DNA from: Bacteroidota bacterium
GTDB lineage: Bacteria; Bacteroidota; Bacteroidia; Chitinophagales; Chitinophagaceae
Assembly: GCA_947460795.1 (NCBI GenBank)
Contig: CANHJA010000050.1
Location: 1-12,093, forward strand
DNA: 12,093 bases
Reading direction: 5' to 3'
Of this stretch, positions 1 to 8,077 are shown piece by piece (position 1 is the first letter of the stretch; each line of letters begins with the position of its first letter). The translations under genes were made by a program, and so were the position numbers. A model generated the notes under the pieces. That model was not told where the DNA came from. It ran no database searches and saw only the letters and a list, made by a program, of their open reading frames with translations.

Positions 1-2030
1 CATTTGCCTTGCTCTTCACTCAGTGTGAGTTCTACAGGACTAATTTCATGTTGAAATAGCAACGATGCCATTTGCCAAGTATTTCCTTTTTTTGATTTCG
101 TAAAAAAAGTCAGTATTGGCTTTGTGCCCAGCCAAATTACTTTAGTGGTTGGCTTGCTGTTTTTTAAAATTGGTTCGTTTAAAATGGTTTGAACAAAATT
201 TTTATCGACGGTTGTAGCAGGAATTTTTTGTTCGAAAAAGGATTGCAGTGGGTCCTCCAAACAATTGTGTTGCATATAATTATACAGTGATTTTTTTAGT
301 CCGAAAGAAAACTCTTCATGCCGGATGCCTTTCTTCTCGGTGTATGTCAAATCGTTGTTGGCGAAAGCACCTTCTTTGCTAGTTATTTGAATTGAAAATG
401 CATCGGGATTTTTTCCAATTGGACTGTGAACAGTAAGCGCAAACTGATGCCAAAAGCCAGATTGCAAAATATTGTTTTTAAATAATTGCCGAACCACTTC
501 TAACGAGTCTACTGTTTCTTGCACAGTTTGTGTAGGATATCCATACATTAAATATGCATGCACCATGATGTCGTTTTGCTTGAAATTTTTAAGCACATGG
601 GCAACTTGCTCGAGGCTTACACCTTTGTCAATAAGCTTCAACAATCGATCAGAAGCTACTTCTAACCCACCCGACACGGCTATGCACCCAGCGGCCTTCA
701 GTAAATAACACAAATCATTGGTAAAGCTTTTTTCAAAACGAATATTGGTCCACCAAGAAACATTCATTTTTCGTTTAAGAATTTCGATGGCCAAATCACG
801 CATCATAGCTGGAGGAGCAGCTTCATCTACAAAGTGAAAACCAGTAACCCCTGTTTGTGCAATCATCGCTTCCATTCGATCGCAAATTTGTTGTACCGTG
901 GTAGCTTGATAGTTTTGAATATAATCTAAACTCACATCACAAAACGTACATTTTGCCCAATAGCAACCATGCGCCATAGTGAGTTTATTCCATCTACCAT
1001 CACTCCATAATCTGTGCATTGGGTTTACCACTTCTATAGCCGAAATGTATTTATCTAATTCTAAATCTGCATAATCGGGTGTCCCTACTTCTTGTTGTTT
1101 ATAATCTCGTTGAAGGCTCCCATTTAAATAATTTACTTCATTATCATGCAATGCAAAAGTGCGTTTGAGCAATTCAATAGGCCGTTTATTATCTAAATAT
1201 TCTAAGAGATTTTCTATTGGCGTTTCACCATCGTCGAGGGTGATGAAATCGAAGAATTCAAACACGCGTTTTTCTTTCAATGAGCGCAGCTCTGTATTTG
1301 GAAAGCCTCCACCCATCATTATTTTAATTTCGGGATGATTTTCTTTTAACCATTGGGCACAACGAAAAGCACTGAACAAATTTCCAGGGAAAGGAACCGA
1401 AATGGCAACCACAGTTGGATTGAATGCAGCTATTTTTTGAGCTAACGTATCAATGGTAATTTCATCAACCAAACTAAGTGGTTTTTGTAAAGCATCATAA
1501 ATTTCATCAAATGAGTTGGCACTGCGTCCTAATTTTTCGGCATAACGGCTAAAGCCAAAATGTTCATCCACACATTCTTTAATTAAATCCGACAAATCTT
1601 CTAAATACAGCGTTGCAAAATGTTTCGCCTTGTCGGCAATGCCATTGTTACCAAAAGCCCATTCCATGTCGCCCATATTTTGAAAACGAGAAGCCTGTGG
1701 TAAAAAACCTTGTTGAATCATACGTTGCGCCAAGGTGGGCATTTTACCTTGAAGAAAAAGTATGACTGCATCTATCGTTTCAATATATTTTTCTTTTAAA
1801 AAAATAATCCGTTTTGCGTTATCTGAAAAATGAGATTCAATGGTTAAATTATCAAAAAGAGATTTTAGCTGAGCGGAATTGAATAAAGCCAAAGTAACCT
1901 CAATTCCTAAATCTGCTTGAAAAGTAGCAACCGATTTTGTATTTAAAAACCCTTTTAAATAAGCCGTTGCAGGATATGGTGTATTTAATTGAGTAAATGG
2001 AGGCGTAATTAATAATACTTTTTGCGACAA
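1..2030 (-). CDS. B12-binding-type radical SAM protein, substrate unknown (C-terminus beyond window)
   Basis: An uninterrupted frame of 676 codons runs from a TTG at 2030-2028 off the left edge. An in-frame TAA lies three codons upstream of the TTG and the first ATG is about 100 codons in, so TTG is the likely start; it yields MSQKVLLITPP, a typical opening for this type of protein. Residues 1-30 carry TQLNTPYPATAYLKGFL; residues about 200-260 look like the end of a cobalamin-binding Rossmann domain (VAISVPFPGN, then MMGGGFPNTE at 238-247), without an obvious DxHxxG motif. The radical SAM core begins at GCYWAKCTFC: the 4Fe-4S cysteines are Cys356, Cys361 and Cys364, spaced CX4CX2C rather than the textbook CX3CX2C. 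FHFVDEAAPP (398-407) and SGGLE follow. Known for the class: reductive cleavage of SAM, often methyl transfer or rearrangement. The substrate here cannot be inferred; no neighbour suggests a pathway. The cytoplasmic location is inferred from the lack of a signal peptide. Confidence 0.88.
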   Translation of the reverse strand, partial: MSQKVLLITPPFTQLNTPYPATAYLKGFLNTKSVATFQADLGIEVTLALFNSAQLKSLFDNLTIESHFSDNAKRIIFLKEKYIETIDAVILFLQGKMPTLAQRMIQQGFLPQASRFQNMGDMEWAFGNNGIADKAKHFATLYLEDLSDLIKECVDEHFGFSRYAEKLGRSANSFDEIYDALQKPLSLVDEITIDTLAQKIAAFNPTVVAISVPFPGNLFSAFRCAQWLKENHPEIKIMMGGGFPNTELRSLKEKRVFEFFDFITLDDGETPIENLLEYLDNKRPIELLKRTFALHDNEVNYLNGSLQRDYKQQEVGTPDYADLELDKYISAIEVVNPMHRLWSDGRWNKLTMAHGCYWAKCTFCDVSLDYIQNYQATTVQQICDRMEAMIAQTGVTGFHFVDEAAPPAMMRDLAIEILKRKMNVSWWTNIRFEKSFTNDLCYLLKAAGCIAVSGGLEVASDRLLKLIDKGVSLEQVAHVLKNFKQNDIMVHAYLMYGYPTQTVQETVDSLEVVRQLFKNNILQSGFWHQFALTVHSPIGKNPDAFSIQITSKEGAFANNDLTYTEKKGIRHEEFSFGLKKSLYNYMQHNCLEDPLQSFFEQKIPATTVDKNFVQTILNEPILKNSKPTTKVIWLGTKPILTFFTKSKKGNTWQMASLLFQHEISPVELTLSEEQGK

Positions 2031-2048
2031 TGGAATTTATTTAATAGG

Positions 2049-2056
2049 TAAAAATA
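2049..2056 (-). promoter_or_regulatory. Possible -7 box of the radical SAM gene
   Basis: Read on the minus strand this is TATTTTTA, one mismatch from the Bacteroidota -7 consensus TAnnTTTG, 18 bases before the TTG start. It lies inside the GGTA/TACC inverted repeat. No convincing TTG -33 element sits at the right distance, so this is weak. Confidence 0.25.
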
Positions 2057-2390
2057 ATACCAAAATGACAAAAGCTTAATAAATAATTTTGAGTATAGAA
2101 AAGGATGGATAAAAATACTCCTTCCCAAAAAAGATGAGTATGAATAAATATCACTTTCCAATTCAAAAAATGACGAATTGTACAACACTTTAACAGCAAA
2201 ATTTAGATCCACTCTATTTAAATGAATGGCATTTAATATTTCTTTTAGCAAAAAAGGCCGTTTTGTAATTATTAAGGAATACTACTTTCAATTGATTGCA
2301 TACAATTTTTACCAGACTTACTTGAAGCGAATAAAGCATGCATACACATTCAATTCTTGTGCAATGTTTTCTCCCTTGAAAAGAAATTTG

Positions 2391-2398
2391 TATTTTCG
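2391..2398 (+). promoter_or_regulatory. Possible -7 box of the M28 peptidase gene
   Basis: TATTTTCG matches the Bacteroidota -7 consensus TAnnTTTG at all but one position. It would start transcription near 2405, leaving a leader of roughly 68 bases before the ATG at 2473. The -33 region (about 2366-2371, GTTTTC) is only loosely TTG-like. Confidence 0.35.
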
Positions 2399-2472
2399 TC
2401 AAATAAAACTATTAAAATACAAGAGATCCCTAATTTCTTGATTGCAAATTGAACTGAACAAAAAATACAATT

Positions 2473-3711
2473 ATGATAAAAAAAATATTTTTTAGTGGAT
2501 TGATGTTAGCAGGAATAATAAATGCTACAGCACAACAACGAGTTCCTATGGATCAAATTGTGCGAGTGGCTTCTTACTTATCATCTGATGAATTAAACGG
2601 CAGAGGAACAGGGACAACTGAAGAAAAAAAAGCAGCTAAATTTATTGCTGAGCAATTTGAAGCCATGCACCTAAAACCCAAAGGTCGTAAAGGATATTTT
2701 TATGACTTTTCATACAAACATGATGCAAATATTCATGATACAATAAAAGCAAATTTAAAACCTAAAATTGGTCGCAATGTAGTGGCATTTTTAGATAATG
2801 GTGCTGAAAACACAATCGTAATTGGTGCGCACTATGACCATTGTGGACTGGGGCTTGACGGAAATAGCCTTGACGCAAATCCTAAAGGAAAAATTCACAA
2901 TGGTGCCGACGACAATGCCAGTGGTGTTGCAGGTGTTTTAGCATTAGCCCATTATTTGAGCACCAATGGATTTAAAGAAAAAAACAACTTTTTATTTATC
3001 ACTTTTTCTGGGGAAGAGCTAGGATTGTTAGGTTCAAAAAAATGGTGTGAACAACCTTCAATTCCTTTAGAAAAAATCAATTACATGATTAATTTAGACA
3101 TGATTGGAAGATTAAATGAAAGCACGAAAAAATTATTAGTGTATGGCGTTGGCACATCTGACATTTTCAAAGAAACCATCGATAAAAACAATGCTTATTT
3201 TTCTATAAAATATGACAGTGCCGGCGTAGGCCCTAGTGACCACACTTCTTTTTATTTAAAAGATATTCCTGTGTTGCATTTCTTTACTGGGCAGCACGGC
3301 GATTATCATAAGCCAACAGATGATGCAGACAAAATTAATTTCAATGGAGAAGAAAAAATATTGGAATTAATTATTGATATTTTAAATGATTTGGATACTA
3401 AGCCGAAATTGAATTTTTACAAAACTAAATCGGTAGATATGGGCAACAGCTCATTTAAAGTAACGATGGGAATAATGCCAGATTATGCATTTGATGAAAG
3501 CTTAGGCATGCGTATTGACGGAGTTACTGACGGAAAGCCTGCATCAAAATCGGGGATTCAAAAAGGGGATATTATTATAAAATTAGGGACGTATAAAGTG
3601 GACAATGTACAAGATTACACGAAGGCGTTAGGGCATTTCAACAAAGGCGACAAAACAACTGTTACCCTTAAAAGAAAAAGCGATATTAAAACTATAAATA
3701 TCCAATTCTAA
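2473..3711 (+). CDS. Secreted M28-family zinc aminopeptidase with C-terminal PDZ domain
   Basis: A 412-residue exported metallopeptidase that should remove N-terminal amino acids from peptides in the periplasm or outside the cell. Residues 1-20 form a signal peptide (MIKKIFFSGLMLAGIINATA, cut before QQ). The M28 catalytic domain spans about 25-310 and all five family metal ligands are visible: His120 in GAHYDH, the bridging Asp146 in GADDNASG, Glu182 in SGEELG, Asp209 in NLDMIG and His279 in DYHKPTDD; Glu181 is the expected general base. Residues about 335-412 form a PDZ domain (MRIDGVTDGKPASKSGIQKGDIII is its core, given here only as positions 346-369), which may bind peptide C-termini or restrict access. 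No PA insert and no T9SS sorting tail are seen, so it probably stays periplasmic or at the membrane. It has its own promoter-like region and is followed by a hairpin, so it looks monocistronic. The substrate is unknown. Confidence 0.92.
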   Translation: MIKKIFFSGLMLAGIINATAQQRVPMDQIVRVASYLSSDELNGRGTGTTEEKKAAKFIAEQFEAMHLKPKGRKGYFYDFSYKHDANIHDTIKANLKPKIGRNVVAFLDNGAENTIVIGAHYDHCGLGLDGNSLDANPKGKIHNGADDNASGVAGVLALAHYLSTNGFKEKNNFLFITFSGEELGLLGSKKWCEQPSIPLEKINYMINLDMIGRLNESTKKLLVYGVGTSDIFKETIDKNNAYFSIKYDSAGVGPSDHTSFYLKDIPVLHFFTGQHGDYHKPTDDADKINFNGEEKILELIIDILNDLDTKPKLNFYKTKSVDMGNSSFKVTMGIMPDYAFDESLGMRIDGVTDGKPASKSGIQKGDIIIKLGTYKVDNVQDYTKALGHFNKGDKTTVTLKRKSDIKTINIQF

Positions 3712-3744
3712 AATAAATACTCTTTTAAATTCTAGGTAAAAATA

Positions 3745-3761
3745 AATACGGGTTGCGTATT
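3745..3761 (+). terminator. Hairpin, probable weak terminator after the M28 gene
   Basis: AATACG, a GGTTG loop, then CGTATT form a perfect 6-bp stem 34 bases past the stop codon, followed by ATTTTG. The T-tract is short, so termination would be inefficient. Confidence 0.4.
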
Positions 3762-3853
3762 ATTTTGCCATTATTTCTAAAAATATAGAACTAGCAACTC
3801 TTGATTGTGTCGTTTATGTTTAAAAGAATCAATTATAACTACAATGAATTGAT

Positions 3854-3861
3854 TATTTTTA
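3854..3861 (+). promoter_or_regulatory. Possible -7 box of the PorE-like gene
   Basis: TATTTTTA resembles the Bacteroidota -7 consensus TAnnTTTG and ends 16 bases before the ATG at 3878. No clear -33 TTG is found at 19-20 bases upstream. Confidence 0.3.
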
Positions 3862-3877
3862 CATTCTAATAATATAA

Positions 3878-5866
3878 ATGAAAACAATTGAACGCCTGTT
3901 TGTGATCCAAAAGTCGCATCAAAGTTGTAGCCAGTTTTGCAGTTGGTATTCTAAAAAATATTTTGGAATTATATTTTTATTTATTTCTAGTTCCCTCATT
4001 GCTCAACAAAAATTGGATAGTTTAAAAAAAAACAATCCCAAACTATCAGTTTGCGATAATTTATATTTAAAAAATAAAATAAATAAATCCATCGATTGCT
4101 ATCAAGCAGCAACAAACACACATCCTTACTTTTTAAATTCTTATTTTAAATTGGCTGAAATTTATTATGTAAAAAAAGATTTCACAAACAGCTTATTTTA
4201 TATAAACAAAGCCATTGATATTGATGCCAATGAATCGTTTTTACCATTATGCAATTTGGCATATCAAATGAATAAAAATAAAGACCATGCATTTGCGTTA
4301 GCCATAATGAATCGTTTTTCAGTTTCAAAAATTGATGCTGAAAAAATGAAAATCGTTGCTGAAAATCAATTAAAATTTACGTTAATTAATCAAGTAAAAA
4401 CTGACCCAATTGCGGGTGTAAACTTTGAAAACTTAGGAGATAGTATTAATTCAAAAGAAAATGAATATTTGCCTTCACTGAGTTTAGATAACAAAACACT
4501 TGTTTTTACTCGAAATGTTGGTGGCAATGAAGACTTTTTTATAAGTGATTTTGATACAATTCAAAATTGGAGAAAGGCAAAAAATATGGGTTATCCGCCA
4601 AATACCGGTTTGCCAGATGGCGCCGCTAAGTTAAGTGCTGATGGATATTATTTATTTTATACTCGATGTGATTTGCGAAGCCCTAATGGATATGAAGGTG
4701 GTGGCTGCGACATTGTGTTTAGTTATAAAGAAGACAGTGTTTGGAGTGCAGCTCAAAAATTAGGCGCAACAATTAATACACCTGGATATGAAGGGCAGCC
4801 TTGCTTAAGCAGTGATAATAAAGATTTATATTTTGTAAGTGATAGAGAAGGTGGATTTGGCGGTAAAGATATTTGGGTTTCACATTTCACAAATTATTTG
4901 TGGTCAAAACCAGAAAATTTAGGACCTAATATCAACACATCAAAAGATGAAACATCTCCATTTATTCATCCTGATAATGTTTCCTTTTATTTTTCTAGTA
5001 ATGGGCAAATTGGACTGGGTGACAATGATTTATATTTAAGCAGAAGAAATATTGATGGCACATGGAAAATGCCAATTAATTTGGGCTCACCTATTAATAC
5101 CAAAGGATTTGATGGCAGTATTGTTGTCAATGCAAAAGGCTCTAAAGGATATTGTGCTTCCAATAGAAATGACTCTAAAGGAGGTTTAGATTTATATAGT
5201 TTTGATTTATATCCTGCTATAAAACCTATTCCAACGATTTGCTTAAAAGGTTTTGTTGAAGATAAATTTTATGGAACTAAAATATGGAAAGCAAAAATAA
5301 ACTTCACAGATACTTATAACAATACAGATATTGGTTTAATTCAAAGTAATAAAGGAGATGCTAGTTATACCAAAGCTTTGCAAATGGGTAAAAATTATTT
5401 AATAACTGTAAATGTAAACGGGTATCGTCCATTTTATAAATTATTGAATTTAAACAACGACTTACTTACTGACAATATATTTCATACAATTAAATTACGT
5501 ATACCTGGCTTAAGTGATACGCTGTTCAGAAATCAATTAGAAGTAGATTACAGCAGAAATAAATTTACGATAGACTCTAAATTAGTTTTAGATACAATTC
5601 TTTCAAACTGGGATGATTGGAATGAAGACAGTGCAATTGTAAAAATATTTTTAAAAGGATATTATTATGCAGGAGACAGTTTGAGAGATTCTACCTTTAA
5701 AGCAAATCTCGATCAATGTGAAAAACAGTTAAAAATGGCTACCAATTATTTTGAACAAAAAGGAATAAAATGTGAATACCTAATGACGGATCTGGATTTG
5801 ATTGCCTTAAAAGACGACAACGAATGGTTCGACAAAATTGAAGTGCTGGTGGTGGAAGATTATTAA
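3878..5866 (+). CDS. PorE-like exported protein: TPR, five PD40 blades, regulatory domain, degenerate OmpA-like C-terminus
   Basis: A 662-residue envelope protein with the domain order of PorE, the T9SS component thought to tie the secretion machinery to peptidoglycan (PorE of Porphyromonas is of similar length). The export signal has an unusually long N-terminal region of about 26 residues before the hydrophobic run GIIFLFISSSLIA (30-42). A TPR unit lies at about 84-120 (SYFKLAEIYYVKKDFTNSL). Five PD40/WD40-like propeller blades follow at about 197-445, with GYYLFYTR, KDLYFVSDREGG, VSFYFSSNG and GYCASNRND marking strands. A carboxypeptidase-regulatory-like sandwich covers about 455-530. Residues 547-660 keep the OmpA-like outline (strand IVKIFLKG, helix through CEKQLKMATNYFEQKGI, last strand KIEVLVVE), but GHTD is replaced by GYYY and the NxxLSxxRA arginine is absent. 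There is no lipobox cysteine at the cleavage site, unlike PorE. It may therefore be a PorE paralogue with another role. Monocistronic, ended by a strong hairpin. Confidence 0.8.
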   Translation: MKTIERLFVIQKSHQSCSQFCSWYSKKYFGIIFLFISSSLIAQQKLDSLKKNNPKLSVCDNLYLKNKINKSIDCYQAATNTHPYFLNSYFKLAEIYYVKKDFTNSLFYINKAIDIDANESFLPLCNLAYQMNKNKDHAFALAIMNRFSVSKIDAEKMKIVAENQLKFTLINQVKTDPIAGVNFENLGDSINSKENEYLPSLSLDNKTLVFTRNVGGNEDFFISDFDTIQNWRKAKNMGYPPNTGLPDGAAKLSADGYYLFYTRCDLRSPNGYEGGGCDIVFSYKEDSVWSAAQKLGATINTPGYEGQPCLSSDNKDLYFVSDREGGFGGKDIWVSHFTNYLWSKPENLGPNINTSKDETSPFIHPDNVSFYFSSNGQIGLGDNDLYLSRRNIDGTWKMPINLGSPINTKGFDGSIVVNAKGSKGYCASNRNDSKGGLDLYSFDLYPAIKPIPTICLKGFVEDKFYGTKIWKAKINFTDTYNNTDIGLIQSNKGDASYTKALQMGKNYLITVNVNGYRPFYKLLNLNNDLLTDNIFHTIKLRIPGLSDTLFRNQLEVDYSRNKFTIDSKLVLDTILSNWDDWNEDSAIVKIFLKGYYYAGDSLRDSTFKANLDQCEKQLKMATNYFEQKGIKCEYLMTDLDLIALKDDNEWFDKIEVLVVEDY

Positions 5867-5902
5867 AATACTCTCCAAAATAAATTCTTTTATATGTTAC
5901 AT

Positions 5903-5939
5903 AAAAAAACGACTAGAATTTCCAGTCGTTTTTTTTTTT
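5903..5939. terminator. Bidirectional rho-independent terminator
   Basis: An A7 run leads into ACGACT (5909-5914), a 9-nt loop and AGTCGT (5924-5929), followed by 11 T (5929-5939). The stem is extended by A/T pairing. Because it has A's on the left and T's on the right it can stop transcription of the plus-strand PorE-like gene and of the convergent minus-strand gene that ends at 5959. Confidence 0.88.
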
Positions 5940-5958
5940 ATTTAAATATTGGATTGTT

Positions 5959-7995
5959 CTATTTGACCAATAATACTGTTCCTTGTTTCCTAATTCGTTT
6001 ACCATTTACACAGTAACCATCTAAAATCCAAACGTAGTTGTCAGAAGGCAATTCTAAATTATTGAACGTTCCATCCCATCTTTTTTTAGGATCTTTCGTT
6101 TCAAATACTAAACCACCCCATCTATTAAATATTTTAAAATGCTCTAATTTAATCACATTATAATTCAACAAACCGAAATTTCTGTTTACTGGAATATCGC
6201 TCGAAGGATTGAATACATTAGGCAGATTAAAATCACTGCATTCTGTTCTCACCCAAACAGTATCTGTAGCTACACATCGAGAGCTGTCGCTGTATACTTC
6301 AAAATAGTATGCTTGAACATCCAATGGAGTACATGTAGGATTTGCAGACAAGGTGTCATCTAAATACAATGGTGGTCTCCATTTATATTTAAATTCTGAA
6401 CCATAAGATGTTTTTGGACCTCCTAAAACAGTATATGCTCCATCAGCAACAGAGATATCTGCTCCAGCATCTGCAACGACTCTATTTACTTTTACAAATA
6501 CAGAAGTATCATATGGACAACCATCATGAGACAAAAATTCTAAATGAGCATTGTAGCGATAATCTTCATGAGGATGCACATAAATTGTAGTTACATCTGT
6601 AGGCAATTGAGCATTGTAAACAGGATTCCAATTAACACTAAATGCATTAATTCCATTGGCTATTAAACGCAATGTATCTCCTTGACAAATAACGGTATCG
6701 TTTGAAATTTCTACTAAAGGTTTTGGCAAAACAGTTATTAATTTACAATCTACTTTCATCGTTGGCAAGCCTTCATCTCCCACATAATAAACATTATACG
6801 TTCCTGGAGTTGTGTAGCTATAAGAAGGAGGTGTTTTTAATGTTGAACTTGGAATAGTAGATGCAATACAACTATTATATTCTAAACGTGAAATTGAATT
6901 GTCGTTTTTATTTGCAGTAAATGAAATAATATTGTCTTTATCTCTTAAATAATGCGTCAAGTAACTTGGCCCATTAAGACCTGCAAAATTTCCTAAATTA
7001 AGAATCGCAGGAATATTTTTTACACTGGAATTAAATGTTAATTTAGTCATTGAATTATCCCCTTGATTGGTAACAAACGCATAATACATTCCACAATCTT
7101 TAATGAAAGAAACATCTTTAGGGTCATTAAAAGGAAGCCCTAGCGTTCCACCTGCTATTTGAAACTTAGTAAGAGGCAAAAATCCATTGGCTAATGAATT
7201 CCCAAAATCAATTCTATTTAATGAATGATCTGTTTTATTTACATAAAAAATATACCAATTCCCATTTTCAAGTACTGGCCAAATACCAGAAACACCAGCT
7301 CCTATATTGTCTAAGAGAGAAGTTGCGGGAGCTGAATTTTCGATGTTAGCTCCAAAATTCACTAAATGAACATGTCCTAATGCACCAAAAACCATTGCAT
7401 ACCAATTTCCACCTTCGTTAAATACATATAAATCTTGTGGCTGGTTTAAAACACCTCCAAGAGATCCTAAATCTTCGCTCGTAGGAATATTTGACAATGA
7501 ATTACCAAAATCCATGCGCACTAAATTATATTTCCCAAGTGTACCTCCTAATAAAAACCCATGCCAATTTCCTGCAAAATCTTTCACAATTTGCATTCCT
7601 GTTGGGTTTACAGGAACCATTGCACCTAAATTACCAATATTATTTGCTGTAGGCACACTTGGCAAGTTGACATTGAAATCATATCGAATAATGTCTCTAT
7701 TTCCTCCCGAATTAACTGCAAAAACATAATATAAGTTGTTTGCTTTTTGAGTAGCTATAGAAGTAGGTGCATTTAAGCCAGTACCAGCTGCAATGCTACT
7801 TCCTGCAGGCGTATTGTTAATGTATCCTGAACAAAAACCCCAATAATTTGTATTTGACAACGTATCCGTAGTTGTTAATTGCAGTTCATAATTTATACAA
7901 ACTGTATCATAACCAACTATCAAAGATTGCGCATGGGTTTGAAATCCAATAAAAATAAAGAAGATCAAACTTATATATATACTAAATCGTTTCAT
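5959..7995 (-). CDS. T9SS type B secreted protein with six-repeat beta-propeller and PKD/Ig-like modules
   Basis: A 678-residue predicted cell-surface or secreted protein. Signal peptide at 1-23 (IYISLIFFIFIGFQTHAQ). Residues about 85-375 contain six repeats of 49-57 residues, each with a core like RxDFGNSLxNxP then LGxxGG, beginning near 103, 159, 211, 260, 317 and 369, with GNWY strands between; this fits a six-bladed propeller. Residues about 385-425 (YSYTTPGTYNVYYVGD) resemble a PKD-type strand pattern, and 426-585 hold two further Ig/PKD-like segments (ISNDTVICQGDTLRL; GADISVADGAYTVLGG). Residues about 588-678 are the type B sorting domain: LPNVFNPSSD, FKIFNRWGGLVFET, RWDGTFNN, NYVWILDG and the basic KRIRKQGTVLLVK end. 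Known for the domain: recognition by the T9SS translocon and surface attachment or release. The ligand of the propeller is unknown. The gene stands alone, with a weak TATATTAG-like box upstream. Confidence 0.88.
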   Translation of the reverse strand: MKRFSIYISLIFFIFIGFQTHAQSLIVGYDTVCINYELQLTTTDTLSNTNYWGFCSGYINNTPAGSSIAAGTGLNAPTSIATQKANNLYYVFAVNSGGNRDIIRYDFNVNLPSVPTANNIGNLGAMVPVNPTGMQIVKDFAGNWHGFLLGGTLGKYNLVRMDFGNSLSNIPTSEDLGSLGGVLNQPQDLYVFNEGGNWYAMVFGALGHVHLVNFGANIENSAPATSLLDNIGAGVSGIWPVLENGNWYIFYVNKTDHSLNRIDFGNSLANGFLPLTKFQIAGGTLGLPFNDPKDVSFIKDCGMYYAFVTNQGDNSMTKLTFNSSVKNIPAILNLGNFAGLNGPSYLTHYLRDKDNIISFTANKNDNSISRLEYNSCIASTIPSSTLKTPPSYSYTTPGTYNVYYVGDEGLPTMKVDCKLITVLPKPLVEISNDTVICQGDTLRLIANGINAFSVNWNPVYNAQLPTDVTTIYVHPHEDYRYNAHLEFLSHDGCPYDTSVFVKVNRVVADAGADISVADGAYTVLGGPKTSYGSEFKYKWRPPLYLDDTLSANPTCTPLDVQAYYFEVYSDSSRCVATDTVWVRTECSDFNLPNVFNPSSDIPVNRNFGLLNYNVIKLEHFKIFNRWGGLVFETKDPKKRWDGTFNNLELPSDNYVWILDGYCVNGKRIRKQGTVLLVK

Positions 7996-8077
7996 TTTTT
8001 CGAAATGTGTCTCTTAAATTAATGTGCTAATATAGTTATTCAAATCCAAACTAAAAACAGGTTTTTTTATTCCACCT

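Larger units (their letters stand above)
2031..2472. other. 442-bp AT-rich divergent intergenic region
   Basis: This stretch separates the radical SAM gene from the M28 peptidase gene, which point away from each other. Short open frames occur on both strands (about 60-80 codons) but they overlap one another, have no recognisable domain and no good start context, so I do not call a gene. It contains promoter-like -7 boxes near each end and two short inverted repeats: GGTA/TACC (2047-2050 and 2058-2061) and CAATTC/GAATTG (2159-2164 and 2175-2180, 10-nt spacer). I see no tRNA-like fold or strong terminator. Confidence 0.6.

Noticed and set aside
472..708. Open frame of 78 codons on the plus strand
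   Set aside because: Lies wholly antisense to the conserved radical SAM core, including the SGGLE segment; no domain or signal of its own.
2009..2441. Three short overlapping open frames on both strands (2009-2251 minus, 2214-2402 minus, 2226-2441 plus)
   Set aside because: They overlap one another, one runs into the start of the radical SAM gene, composition is that of random AT-rich DNA, and none shows a motif.
6408..7729. Plus-strand open frames within the T9SS cargo gene (6408-6590 and 7514-7729)
   Set aside because: Antisense shadows of the propeller and Ig-like coding sequence; Leu/Gln-rich or low-information translations.
8053..8077. AGGT/ACCT hairpin with a T-run downstream of waaA on the minus strand
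   Set aside because: Only a 4-bp stem with an 11-base loop; too weak to list as a terminator on its own.
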